Below, in pieces: positions 30,772 to 39,264 of a stretch of 39,392 nt of DNA. Position numbers and translations under genes: made by a program. Position 1 is the first letter of the stretch. Every line of letters starts with the position of its first letter. The notes under the pieces are model-generated. The model saw only the letters and a list, made by a program, of their open reading frames with translations, was not told where the DNA came from and did not search any database. This DNA comes from Lachnospiraceae bacterium (GTDB taxonomy: Bacteria > Bacillota > Clostridia > Lachnospirales > Lachnospiraceae): the NCBI GenBank assembly GCA_900752065.1, contig CAADTT010000121.1, positions 1-39,392 on the forward strand, in the 5' to 3' direction.

Positions 30772-33700
30772 ATGATAAATAAGAAAAACCAGGAAACAAA
30801 CCGGAAAGAAAACCGGAATATGCCTGCTGCGCAGGATCATACCTGCCAGGAATACGCCCTCCTCGGCAGCTCCTGGGCAGAGGAGCCGGAAGTGGAAGGC
30901 GGAAATGACAGCATAGAAAAGCTTGAAAATTACAGCTATTTTCAGGGAAGCCTGATCAAAAGGTCCCCGTCGATACCGAAAAAATCCTTTGAGGAAGGCG
31001 AAAAGCTGTGCAGCCAGGGAAAGCTTGCACTCAAGAAGGTGTTTCATGGATTTGACAGGTCACAGGGCGAGATCCGGGGGCAGGCCGAGGCTGAGGGAAC
31101 CTCCGGGAGAGAAACCTTTCCGATCCATATTATATTTTCCCGCATGAAAGTGGAACATTTTGAATGCCGTTGCCCCCAATGCCGCCGGGATTACTATTCC
31201 TGGTATTCGCAGAAAACGAAATGTGCATATGTGGCAGGTGCGCTGGTGCTTCTTGAGGACTATCTGAACAAGAACAATCTGGGGGATGCCACAGACCAGA
31301 ACGGACAGAGAATTTTGCTGTCCTATCAGGCGAAGCGTGTCCGGCAGACGGTGGCGGAGGCTTCGCTGAAAAAGGAGAGCCTGAAGCTTATACCGAGGGT
31401 CACAAGGCTGGAAGGGGAGCTGACCGTATCCTTTAAAATTGGCGAAGGCAGGATGTTTGTCATAAAAAAGCTGGATGAGTTCTGTGAAAATGTGGAGAAT
31501 TCCGCGACAGGCACTTATGGTTCGAAAACGCAGATCAACCACAACCCGGAAAATTTTACAGAGCAGGGAAGAAAATGGCTCCGGTTTATTGCCCGCATCA
31601 CGAAGGAGGAAACAGACTTTCTGAACAGACTTATGGATAACCGTTATTATTATGGCTATCGGAAGAATTCTGTGGGTTCCTCCCTGAATCTGTCCGGCTG
31701 GAGGCTGGATGAGTTTTATAAGCTGCTGGAGGGGGATGCGGCAGAGTTTGACGACAAGGATGACTGGGAGAAAAAGAAGCAGACGCTGACCAGAGGAGAG
31801 AAAAAGCTGAAGGCATCGATCAATATTTCCGCGGAACGGCTGGGCACGAAAGGTGAGTTTCACGGAATCGTGGTGAAGGGAAATATGCCGGCCATGTATT
31901 ATGGGACGGATGCGGCGTATTTTATCGCAGACGGATGCCTGAACCGGATGGATGACGCCAGGAAGGAAAAGCTGGAGCCTCTGACAGAGCTGGTGTCGGG
32001 AGACCAGTTTTCTTTCCGGGTGGGCAGGAACCACATGTCAGAATTCTATCACAAGATCCTGCCGCAGCTTGAGGAGGTCGCCGAGATCACGGAGACGGAG
32101 CCGGAAACGTTTCGGAAGTATCTGCTGCCGGAGGCGCGCTATACTTTTTATCTGGACGCCGAGGAAAAGAATGCTTTCTGCCGGGTGACGGCCAGGTATG
32201 GAGAGAAAGAATTTTCCGCACTGGATGTTCTGGCCAACGGGAATCATGAGGGCGTGGAGGCTTTTCGCGACATGCCGGGCGAGGAGGATGTGCTGTTTCA
32301 GACGACGCAGTGGTTTCCGGAGATCGACTGGGAGAGGAAGGAGCTTCACTGCGGCGGGGAGGAAGAGCTGATCTACCAGGTCATGGAAAGCGGCACAGAG
32401 AAGCTGATGGAGCTGGGAGAAGTGCGGTGTACGAAGCGCTTCCTCGGATATCAGGCGGTAAAAAAGGTGAAAGTATCGGTGGGCGTATCTGTGTCCTCCG
32501 GTCTGCTGGATCTGGACATTACGACGGAGGACGTGCCGCAGAGCGAACTGCTGGACATCCTGAACAGCTACCGGGCGAAGAGGAAATATTACCGGCTGAA
32601 GGACGGTTCCTTTGTGAACCTGGATGATTCCTCTCTTGAAATGCTGGCGGAAATGATGGATGCCATGCATTTAAAGCCGAAGGAATTCGTGGCAGGGAAA
32701 ATGCACCTTCCCATGTACCGAACCCTGTATCTGGACAAGATGCTGGAGGAAAATGAGGGGGTTTACAGCCACAGGGACAGTCATTTCCGGGAGGTGGTAA
32801 AGGGCTTTAAGACGGTCCGGGACGCAGATTTTGAGGAACCGGAAAGCCTGTCCCGGATCATGCGGAAATACCAGAAAAACGGATACAAGTGGATGCGCAC
32901 GCTGGAGGCATGGAAGTTCGGCGGCATCCTGGCAGACGATATGGGACTGGGAAAGACGCTTCAGACGATCGCCGTGCTCCTGGCGGCAAAGCAGGAGGGG
33001 AAAGCCGGGACTTCCCTCGTGGTGGCGCCTGCCGCCCTGGTGTTCAACTGGGGAGAGGAGCTGGAGCGGTTTGCACCGGAGCTGAAGGTTTCCCTGATCA
33101 CGGGAACGCAGGCGGAGAGGCAGAGGAAGCTTGCAGATTATCAGGAGGCGGACGTGCTGGTGACCTCCTACGATCTTCTGAAGAGAGATATCCTTTTCTA
33201 TGAGGACAAGAAGTTTTTATACGAGGTCATCGACGAGGCACAGTACATAAAGAACCATACGACGGCAGCGGCGAAGGCCGTGAAGGTCATAAAAAGCCAG
33301 ACCCGCTTTGCGCTGACGGGTACACCCATCGAGAACCGTTTAAGCGAGCTCTGGAGCATTTTTGATTATCTGATGCCGGGCTTCCTGTACGGTTACGATG
33401 TATTCAAAAAGGAAATGGAAACTCCGATCGTAAAAAATAAGGACGAGGCGGTGATGAAACGTTTACAGAAGATGGTGGGGCCCTTCATCCTGAGAAGGCT
33501 GAAGGAGGATGTCTTAAAAGACCTGCCGGAGAAGCTGGAGGAGTGCCGTTATGTAAGATTCGGAAGCACCCAGCAGAAGCTGTATGACGGTCAGGTCGTC
33601 CACATGAAGGAGAGCCTGGCGCAGCAGGACAATGAAGAATTCAGCAAGAATAAGATGCGGATCCTGGCGGAATTGATGAGGCTGCGCCAGATCTGCTGCG

Positions 33701-34248
33701 ATCCATCCCTCTGCTTTGAAAACTACAGGGGAGAGGCTGCGAAGCTGGAAGCCTGCCTTCAGCTCATCCAGAGCGCCATGGACGGCGGACACAGGATGCT
33801 GGTATTTTCCCAGTTTACCTCCATGCTGGAGATCCTGCAGAAAAATCTGGACGAGGCGGGGATCGCCTGCTTTACGATCACAGGAAGTACCTCGAAGGAA
33901 AAGCGCCTGCAGCTTGTGAAGGAATTCAACGAAGGAAGCGTTCCCGTATTTCTGATCTCCCTGAAGGCCGGGGGCGTGGGCCTGAATCTGACGGGGGCGG
34001 ATATGGTCATTCACTATGATCCCTGGTGGAATCTGGCGGTACAGAACCAGGCCACAGACCGGGCGCACCGCATCGGTCAGACGAAGAAGGTGACGGTCTA
34101 TAAGTTGATCGCAAAAAATACGATCGAAGAGAAGATACAGAAGCTTCAGGAGACGAAAAAAGATCTTGCCGAGCAGATCATCGGCGGCGAGGCGGCAAGC
34201 CTTGGAAGCATGAGCAGGGAGGAACTGCTGGAGCTTTTGGGGGCGTAA
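30772..34248 (+). CDS. SNF2-family DNA/RNA helicase-like ATPase with Cys4 N-terminal motif
   Basis: A 1158-residue protein of the bacterial SNF2/RapA-like group that translocates on nucleic acid using ATP. Motifs in the C-terminal third: DDMGLGKT with Lys728, DEAQ at 821-824, TGTPIENRLSELWSIFDYLM, VFSQFTSMLEIL, and the motif V-VI block GGVGLNLTGADMVIHYDPWW and QATDRAHRIGQ around residue 1090. The N-terminal part should hold a SWIM zinc finger; here Cys132, Cys134, Cys137 and Cys151 make a Cys4 set, and the usual final His is Tyr. The middle (about 200-650) is the SNF2-associated region. AAAGAGG lies before the ATG. The gene stands alone; its exact role (repair, transcription or nucleic acid remodelling) is unknown. 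Confidence 0.9.
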   Translation: MINKKNQETNRKENRNMPAAQDHTCQEYALLGSSWAEEPEVEGGNDSIEKLENYSYFQGSLIKRSPSIPKKSFEEGEKLCSQGKLALKKVFHGFDRSQGEIRGQAEAEGTSGRETFPIHIIFSRMKVEHFECRCPQCRRDYYSWYSQKTKCAYVAGALVLLEDYLNKNNLGDATDQNGQRILLSYQAKRVRQTVAEASLKKESLKLIPRVTRLEGELTVSFKIGEGRMFVIKKLDEFCENVENSATGTYGSKTQINHNPENFTEQGRKWLRFIARITKEETDFLNRLMDNRYYYGYRKNSVGSSLNLSGWRLDEFYKLLEGDAAEFDDKDDWEKKKQTLTRGEKKLKASINISAERLGTKGEFHGIVVKGNMPAMYYGTDAAYFIADGCLNRMDDARKEKLEPLTELVSGDQFSFRVGRNHMSEFYHKILPQLEEVAEITETEPETFRKYLLPEARYTFYLDAEEKNAFCRVTARYGEKEFSALDVLANGNHEGVEAFRDMPGEEDVLFQTTQWFPEIDWERKELHCGGEEELIYQVMESGTEKLMELGEVRCTKRFLGYQAVKKVKVSVGVSVSSGLLDLDITTEDVPQSELLDILNSYRAKRKYYRLKDGSFVNLDDSSLEMLAEMMDAMHLKPKEFVAGKMHLPMYRTLYLDKMLEENEGVYSHRDSHFREVVKGFKTVRDADFEEPESLSRIMRKYQKNGYKWMRTLEAWKFGGILADDMGLGKTLQTIAVLLAAKQEGKAGTSLVVAPAALVFNWGEELERFAPELKVSLITGTQAERQRKLADYQEADVLVTSYDLLKRDILFYEDKKFLYEVIDEAQYIKNHTTAAAKAVKVIKSQTRFALTGTPIENRLSELWSIFDYLMPGFLYGYDVFKKEMETPIVKNKDEAVMKRLQKMVGPFILRRLKEDVLKDLPEKLEECRYVRFGSTQQKLYDGQVVHMKESLAQQDNEEFSKNKMRILAELMRLRQICCDPSLCFENYRGEAAKLEACLQLIQSAMDGGHRMLVFSQFTSMLEILQKNLDEAGIACFTITGSTSKEKRLQLVKEFNEGSVPVFLISLKAGGVGLNLTGADMVIHYDPWWNLAVQNQATDRAHRIGQTKKVTVYKLIAKNTIEEKIQKLQETKKDLAEQIIGGEAASLGSMSREELLELLGA

Positions 34249-34296
34249 AAGAAAATGACTGTTTGTGCGGAGAAAAAGGAACAATTTTATTAAAAG

Positions 34297-34325
34297 TTCA
34301 GATTATTTGAGAAATGAAATCTGAA
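34297..34325 (+). other. Inverted repeat after the SNF2 gene
   Basis: TTCAGATT (34297-34304) and AATCTGAA (34318-34325) with a 13-nt loop. It is AT-rich and has no T-run, so it is a weak terminator at best. Confidence 0.35.
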
Positions 34326-34382
34326 AGAGAAAAACAGAAAACACAAAATAAAGAGAAAATCTAAAAATAATTTAAAATAGTA

Positions 34383-34411
34383 TTGACAAATACAGGGGGC
34401 GGTGTTATTAT
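34383..34411 (+). promoter_or_regulatory. Strong promoter of a small transcription unit
   Basis: TTGACA at 34383-34388, a 17-base spacer and TATTAT at 34406-34411. Transcription should start near 34418. It is one of the best -35 boxes in the window, although no large gene follows for 900 bases. Confidence 0.8.
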
Positions 34412-34429
34412 AGTGACAACAACAAACAA

Positions 34430-34493
34430 GTACTTAAAACAATAAATCGAAAGAGACGAGAAATCTTTTGGTTAAGTACATAAAAGTTTTAAG
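34430..34493 (+). ncRNA. Structured 5' leader with mutually exclusive stems
   Basis: GTACTTAA (34430-34437) pairs with TTAAGTAC (34472-34479), enclosing a small AAAGA/TCTTT hairpin (34450-34454 with 34464-34468). CTTAAAAC (34433-34440) instead pairs with GTTTTAAG (34486-34493). The two long stems share 34433-34437, so only one can form. Such a switch is typical of a riboswitch or attenuator leader. No known riboswitch class is recognised. The second arm lies about 30 bases before the AAGGAGG site. Confidence 0.45.
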
Positions 34494-34546
34494 GAAAGTA
34501 TCTGTTGAAAAGATAGAATTGATAAAAAAGAAGGAGGACAGGTCCC

Positions 34547-34630
34547 ATGGAAATTGCTGATATGACAACAGTTCAATATGGACGTGGTACGGCAGATGTT
34601 TCCTGCGTGAGTGACCTTTCCATCATATAG
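34547..34630 (+). CDS. Candidate 27-residue peptide
   Basis: ATG at 34547 after a strong AAGGAGG site (34531-34537) opens a 27-codon frame ending TAG at 34628. It begins MEIADMTTVQ, has one Cys (residue 20) and ends SDLSII. No family is recognised, there is no signal peptide or GG cleavage site, and no modification enzyme is nearby, so a bacteriocin or signalling role is not supported. It may be a small protein, a leader peptide or the head of a decayed gene (next entry). The promoter, leader and terminator around it are intact. Confidence 0.45.
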   Translation: MEIADMTTVQYGRGTADVSCVSDLSII

Positions 34631-34689
34631 AATCCAGTAAAGATCGAATATAGAATAGATAATCGGAGATGTAAGAAACGCTGGAAGAT

Positions 34690-34899
34690 ATGAGGAAAGA
34701 AGAAGCCGCCATATTGAAGGAATACCACAAGCAGACAAAGGTTTTTGAATTTTAAGATTTTGTGTAAAGAAACAGGATCTGATAAATTTGAAAAATATGG
34801 ATTATCTGTATAACCATCGAAAATGATGAACAGGTTTTCATGATCGAGAGAAATTATGCAGATAGAAATATAGAAGATGATATTTCAGAAGAAAAATAA
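34690..34899 (+). pseudogene. Decayed reading frames downstream of the peptide
   Basis: Three short frames follow one another with shifts: 34690-34755 (MRKEEAAILKEYHKQTKVFE), about 34742-34813 (ending KETGSDKFEKYGLSV) and about 34801-34899 (TIENDEQVFMIERNYADRNI, ending ISEEK and TAA). Read across the shifts they give a fairly normal charged protein tail, as expected from a gene broken by frameshifts. The family is not recognised. It might instead be a chance series of short frames. Confidence 0.35.
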
Positions 34900-35058
34900 A
34901 ATCGAAGCTTTGGATGACTCATTTGCGTTTCAATATTAAAAATTGGATATTAGAATGCATTTTAATATAAATAGCAGGAAACAGTACAAAAGACGAACCT
35001 CCGGTTAAATACAAAAGAAAAATCCTTAAAAATTGAATAAAAAGTAAATAAAAACTAA
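34900..35058 (+). other. AT-rich gene-free segment
   Basis: Nothing coding is seen between the decayed frames and the terminator. It is very AT-rich and looks like the 3' part of the transcript that begins near 34418. Confidence 0.5.
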
Positions 35059-35087
35059 ATGGGGTGTTTGTAAAACACCCCATTTTT
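35059..35087 (+). terminator. Strong terminator of the small transcription unit
   Basis: A perfect 11-bp stem (ATGGGGTGTTT, 35059-35069, with AAACACCCCAT, 35073-35083), a GTA loop and five T (35083-35087). It closes a transcript of about 670 bases from the promoter at 34383. Confidence 0.9.
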
Positions 35088-35151
35088 ATGCCTAAGTATG
35101 CAAGAAAAGCTGCCAGTGGCAGGTTTTCTGTATGCCTAAGTATGCAAGAAA
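35087..35151 (+). repeat. 21-bp direct repeat with hairpin spacers
   Basis: The 21-base sequence at 35087-35107 (TATGCCTAAG then TATGCAAGAAA) is repeated exactly at 35131-35151, 44 bases on. The spacer holds a hairpin (CTGCC-AGT-GGCAG), and after the second copy another hairpin can form (GGCGT and GCAG paired with CTGC and ACGCC). Two copies only, no cas genes, and a repeat shorter than normal: not a CRISPR array. It may be a mobile repeat or a binding site. Confidence 0.7.
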
Positions 35152-35246
35152 GGGCGTCCGCAGCTTTTTCTGCATATACGCCAGGGATGGATAAGAGGTG
35201 TCAGGATATTTTTTGAGTAAAATTCTATGGATTTTTAAAATCAAAG

Positions 35247-35275
35247 TTGCGTTTAATTATGCAAAATGTTAATAT
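35247..35275 (+). promoter_or_regulatory. Probable promoter of the fucosidase gene
   Basis: TTGCGT at 35247-35252, a 17-base spacer and TAATAT at 35270-35275, 57 bases before the start codon at 35332. Confidence 0.5.
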
Positions 35276-35331
35276 AAGGGTAAACAAAAAAGAAGTAACA
35301 CGATACTATTTTATAAAGGAGGACAAACGGT

Positions 35332-38300
35332 TTGATACGATGGAAGAAATGGTTATCGGCGGCAATGTCTGCCATGATGGTTGCATCTGTCTTGACGATT
35401 CCCCAGAAGGCTGAAGCGTCAGACGGGATGGTTACCGATGCTGAGCTTAGCGAGGACAGTGTGGCGGAGCCGGAAGCATGGGGAGCAACGCCGAACGAGG
35501 AGCAGTTGTTTTATATGAAGGCAGGGTTGGCAGCGTTCTGTCATTTCGGCCCCAATACCTTTAACAACGTGGAATGGGGAGAGAGTTATGGAACAAGGAC
35601 GCCGGCAGATATTTTTCCGCTGACACAGAAATTTGATGCAGAGGGGCTGGTACTGGCAGTGAAAAATGCCGGATTCAGCCGTATTATGCTGACGGCAAAG
35701 CATCATGATGGTTTTTGCCTGTGGGACAGTGAGCTGACAGATTATGATATTGGCAGCACGAATTATGATGGGGATATCCTGGAGGAGATCTCAGACGCAT
35801 GTACAAAGTATAATCTGGATATGGGACTGTATCTGTCGCCGTGGGACATCCATGAAGATAAGTACGGATGCTTTGGAAACAACAATAATAAAGCGAATGT
35901 TGCAGGATATACAGATTATAATAAGTTGTATATTGACTGGATCAAGGAGTTGTGTACGGCGAAAAAGGCGGATGGAAGCTTTAAATATGGAAATAACAGC
36001 CCCGACAGGCGGTCCGACCGCTTTGTAGAATGGTGGATGGACGGCGCACAGGGAAGCGCCAGCAACCAGCAGAGCTATGACTGGAAAGGAATCCTGGGCG
36101 CGATCCGGGAGACGAATCCGCACTGCCAGGTATTTGGAACCCATGCGGCGGTAAATGGAAAGAACGGTGCAGAGGATAAAGCACTCGCATCGACCGGAGG
36201 TATCCACTGGATCGGAAACGAGAACGGTATTGCGTCAGAAACGACATGGGCGAAGGTTACGGCAGGGGAAAGCTATGAGAATACAGATCTTTTCCCAAGA
36301 CCCAGTGGAGCAATAGAAGGAAAGCCGGACGGAGACCAGTGGTCTGTGCCGGAGGTCGATACAAAGATGCTGGCAGGCTGGTTCTGGAGAGAAGATGCGG
36401 GAGACGGCACCTCAAAAACGGAAAAAGATCTGGCGGATATTTATTTCCGGACGGTCGGACATGGCGCTACGCTGCTGTTGAACCTGTCGCCGAATATGAC
36501 GGCGTCTGTGGGAGAACAGCAGATGAACCAGTTTGTAAAGTTTGGTGAAAACATCGAAGAAACCTTCCGTGAGGACTTTACAAAGGCAGAAGGAGCGAGT
36601 GCGTCTGCGACGTCTGTATGGGGAAATTCAAAAGCGTATTCTCCGGATAACGTACTGGATGAAATTCCGGAAGGCGAGCTGTATGATAATACTTACTGGG
36701 CGCCGGCAGAGGGAGAGACGACAGGAACTCTTGAGATCAATCTGGGTGGATTAAAGACGTTTGATGTGGTATCGATCGAAGAGTATATCCAGAAGGGGCA
36801 GGCGATTTCTTCCTGGTCTGTGGAATATAAGGATATCACCGGAAGATGGCAGGAATTTGCCACGGGAACTACGATTTCTTCCAAACGTCTCTGCAGAAGC
36901 GCGGCAGTGCAGGGTACGGCGGTCAGGATCAATATCCTGTCTTCCTATTCTACGCCGATGATTACGAATGTAGGCGTATTTAAAGCAGCAGAAGGATTCG
37001 AAGTGGAATCATCCAATACGGTAAAACTTCCGACAAACCTGGACTCCATCCCGGTGAGAGATTTTACCCTGAGCGGTACATGGGCGTTTGAGCAGAACAA
37101 TACTTCTGCATGGTCAAACAAAGATAAAAATGGGGAAGCGTCCTTTACCTTTACGGGAACGCAGGCATGGATCTTCGGAACGAAGGATCCGAATCATGGA
37201 ACCGTAGATGTCTATATAGATGGTGAGAAAAAAGCCACCATAGATACGAATGCGACGGAGCGGGATATGGCAGCGCTTCTTTATGAGACGCCGGAGCTGG
37301 AATATGGAGAGCATACGGTTCGCATGGTATGTGTGACGAATGCGCTGGGACTGTCCGAAGTAAAGTATGCGGACGGAAGCGGAATCTTTGAGATGAAGCA
37401 GACAGAGATCAGCCTTCTCTACGGCGGAACTGCTGAGGTAGAGATTATTCGTACAAGGGGATCTCATGGAGAGGTGACCGTTTCCTACACTACAGAGTCA
37501 GCAGGCGCGGAACAGGGAGTAAATTATGTAAACCTGACGGGAAAGGTCACATTTGCCGATGGGGAGACTTCTAAGAAGATCACGCTCACAGGACTTGAAA
37601 ATGACAGAAGTACCGATGGAAAAGACTTTTTCTTTACACTGATGAATGAAGGTACGGCGTCGCTGAAGCCCGATACCTACACGCATGTGACGCTCTATAA
37701 CATAAATGCAGATAACATCCTGGAGGAGTGCGAAGCAGTAGATACGGACGCATATACAGGAGAGAGTGCAGAAGCATTTGAGCAGGCACTGCAGGTATTG
37801 AAGGCTTACAAGGAAAGCGCATTCATCGAAGAAGCGGCTGTAAAAGAAGCTGCAATGGCAGTATTCCAGGCAAAGAATGCTCTGGAGATCAGAACAGGAT
37901 ATACTGCGGAGGATCCGTTTAAATTCCCGGGCAGCGCAGGAGTGAAAAAGACGGTAGAGGCGGAGAATTTCACACTCGATCCTTCCGGAGCGGTGAATGC
38001 GGAGAATTACGTCCGGATTGCCCAGAAGGATTATGGAACGGTTGTGGATTACTTTGAAGAGGGAAATAAGATCATACTTCCTTTCTATGCGGCAAAGGCC
38101 GGAACCTATAAAGTGACGGCGTCCTACCGGAGCGGAAGAGGGGAGAGCAATCCAAACGCAATTAACTGGAGCGGAACGAATATAGAAAGTGGGCACCAGG
38201 ATGTATATGGCGAAGCGAATGCTTCAGAGGACCATATGGCAGAGTTCGTCATAAATGTTACGGCTGCGGGAGCGGGCGAGCTGATCTTTACAGCCGATGC

Positions 38301-39216
38301 GAATGGAGGCCCGGTCATCGACAAATTTGAAATCGAATATACGGGAACGGAAACGGTGCCGGTACAGGGCGTGACGCTGAATCAGGGAAAGCTGACCCTC
38401 ACAAAAGAAAATCCGGTTGCCCTTTTGCTCGCAAAGATACAGCCTGCGGACGCAGACAATCAGGCAGTGACCTTTAAGAGTTCGGCTCCTGAAATTGCAG
38501 AAGTGGATGCATATGGCGTCGTCAAGGGACTGAAAAAAGGAACGGCGATCATCACTGTGACGACTGCGGACGGATCAAAGACCGCGCAGTGTACAGTAAC
38601 TGTAGATTTTCCGGAGGAACAGGGGAAACCGAATCCACAGCCGCAGCCACAGCCGCAGCCGAATCCACAGCCGCAGCCACAGCCGCAGCCGAATCCACAG
38701 CCCGCTCCTCAGATCCAGGAAGGCAAGGTTTATGAGGACGGAGCCTACTCCTACAAGGTGACGAGCCTGGAGAAGCTTACTGCGGAAGTGGTTAGTGTGA
38801 ACAAGAAGGGTATGAAGACCGCTAAGATTTACGATACCGTAACGCTTGGAGGCAAGAAGTATAAGGTAACCGCGGTTGCTCCGTCTCTCTTTAAAAATTA
38901 TAAGAAGATGACGAGCCTGGTGATTGGAAAGAACGTGCAGACGATCGGCAAAAATGCCTTTGCAGGCTGTGCAGATCTGAAAAAGGTTACTGCAAATGGT
39001 AAGAATCTGCAACAGATCGGAAGCAAAGCGTTCTTTAACTGCAAAAAGCTGAAGACTCTTACAATTAAGTCGAAAAAGCTGAAAAATGTTGGTAAAAATG
39101 CTTTCAAAGGTATTAATAAGAAAGCGGTCATCAAGGTTCCGGCAGCCAAATGGAAGGCGTATAAGAAACTTATGGCGAAGAAGGGACAGAGCGGAACGGT
39201 GCAGATAAAGAAATAG
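35332..39216 (+). CDS. Secreted multidomain alpha-L-fucosidase (GH29)
   Basis: A 1294-residue exported enzyme that removes fucose from host or plant glycans. Signal peptide about 1-29. GH29 domain about 45-405, with KHHDGF at His124-Asp126 and the nucleophile Asp237 in EWWMDG. Then an F5/8-type carbohydrate-binding domain (413-552), a second beta-rich domain (560-690), a Calx-beta-like domain (690-800), a FIVAR-like helical part (800-855), a CBM6/35-like domain (870-1005), a Big2 domain (1010-1085), a Pro-Gln linker (about 1101-1125) and a Lys-rich BspA-type leucine-rich repeat tail (1130-1294), which may hold it to the cell wall. The start is TTG at 35332 after AAAGGAGG; the next ATG would cut into the signal peptide. 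Confidence 0.92.
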   Translation: MIRWKKWLSAAMSAMMVASVLTIPQKAEASDGMVTDAELSEDSVAEPEAWGATPNEEQLFYMKAGLAAFCHFGPNTFNNVEWGESYGTRTPADIFPLTQKFDAEGLVLAVKNAGFSRIMLTAKHHDGFCLWDSELTDYDIGSTNYDGDILEEISDACTKYNLDMGLYLSPWDIHEDKYGCFGNNNNKANVAGYTDYNKLYIDWIKELCTAKKADGSFKYGNNSPDRRSDRFVEWWMDGAQGSASNQQSYDWKGILGAIRETNPHCQVFGTHAAVNGKNGAEDKALASTGGIHWIGNENGIASETTWAKVTAGESYENTDLFPRPSGAIEGKPDGDQWSVPEVDTKMLAGWFWREDAGDGTSKTEKDLADIYFRTVGHGATLLLNLSPNMTASVGEQQMNQFVKFGENIEETFREDFTKAEGASASATSVWGNSKAYSPDNVLDEIPEGELYDNTYWAPAEGETTGTLEINLGGLKTFDVVSIEEYIQKGQAISSWSVEYKDITGRWQEFATGTTISSKRLCRSAAVQGTAVRINILSSYSTPMITNVGVFKAAEGFEVESSNTVKLPTNLDSIPVRDFTLSGTWAFEQNNTSAWSNKDKNGEASFTFTGTQAWIFGTKDPNHGTVDVYIDGEKKATIDTNATERDMAALLYETPELEYGEHTVRMVCVTNALGLSEVKYADGSGIFEMKQTEISLLYGGTAEVEIIRTRGSHGEVTVSYTTESAGAEQGVNYVNLTGKVTFADGETSKKITLTGLENDRSTDGKDFFFTLMNEGTASLKPDTYTHVTLYNINADNILEECEAVDTDAYTGESAEAFEQALQVLKAYKESAFIEEAAVKEAAMAVFQAKNALEIRTGYTAEDPFKFPGSAGVKKTVEAENFTLDPSGAVNAENYVRIAQKDYGTVVDYFEEGNKIILPFYAAKAGTYKVTASYRSGRGESNPNAINWSGTNIESGHQDVYGEANASEDHMAEFVINVTAAGAGELIFTADANGGPVIDKFEIEYTGTETVPVQGVTLNQGKLTLTKENPVALLLAKIQPADADNQAVTFKSSAPEIAEVDAYGVVKGLKKGTAIITVTTADGSKTAQCTVTVDFPEEQGKPNPQPQPQPQPNPQPQPQPQPNPQPAPQIQEGKVYEDGAYSYKVTSLEKLTAEVVSVNKKGMKTAKIYDTVTLGGKKYKVTAVAPSLFKNYKKMTSLVIGKNVQTIGKNAFAGCADLKKVTANGKNLQQIGSKAFFNCKKLKTLTIKSKKLKNVGKNAFKGINKKAVIKVPAAKWKAYKKLMAKKGQSGTVQIKK
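38631..38700 (+). repeat. 30-bp tandem repeat coding the Pro-Gln linker
   Basis: Two exact 30-base units (38631-38660 and 38661-38690) beginning GAATCCACAG, and a third partial unit at 38691-38700. Each codes NPQPQPQPQP. Being exact, it could vary in copy number by slippage and so change the linker length. Confidence 0.85.
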
Positions 39217-39230
39217 AGGATTTCAGACAG

Positions 39231-39264
39231 ACCGGTATGGCGGAAAGCTGTACCGGTTGTTCTT
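39231..39264 (+). terminator. Probable terminator after the fucosidase
   Basis: ACCGGTA (39231-39237) pairs with TACCGGT (39251-39257), a 13-nt loop, followed by TGTTCTTT. The T-run is imperfect. From there to the end of the window I see only a short direct repeat (TTATCAGGC, twice, about 39270-39288) and a small GCACA-AAA-TGTGC hairpin, but no gene. Confidence 0.6.

Noticed and set aside
34547..34630. Bacteriocin or RiPP precursor
   Set aside because: No GG leader, no signal peptide, one Cys only, and no radical SAM, lanthionine or export gene nearby.
35087..35151. CRISPR array
   Set aside because: Only two repeat copies, 21 bases long, with no cas genes and hairpin-forming spacers.
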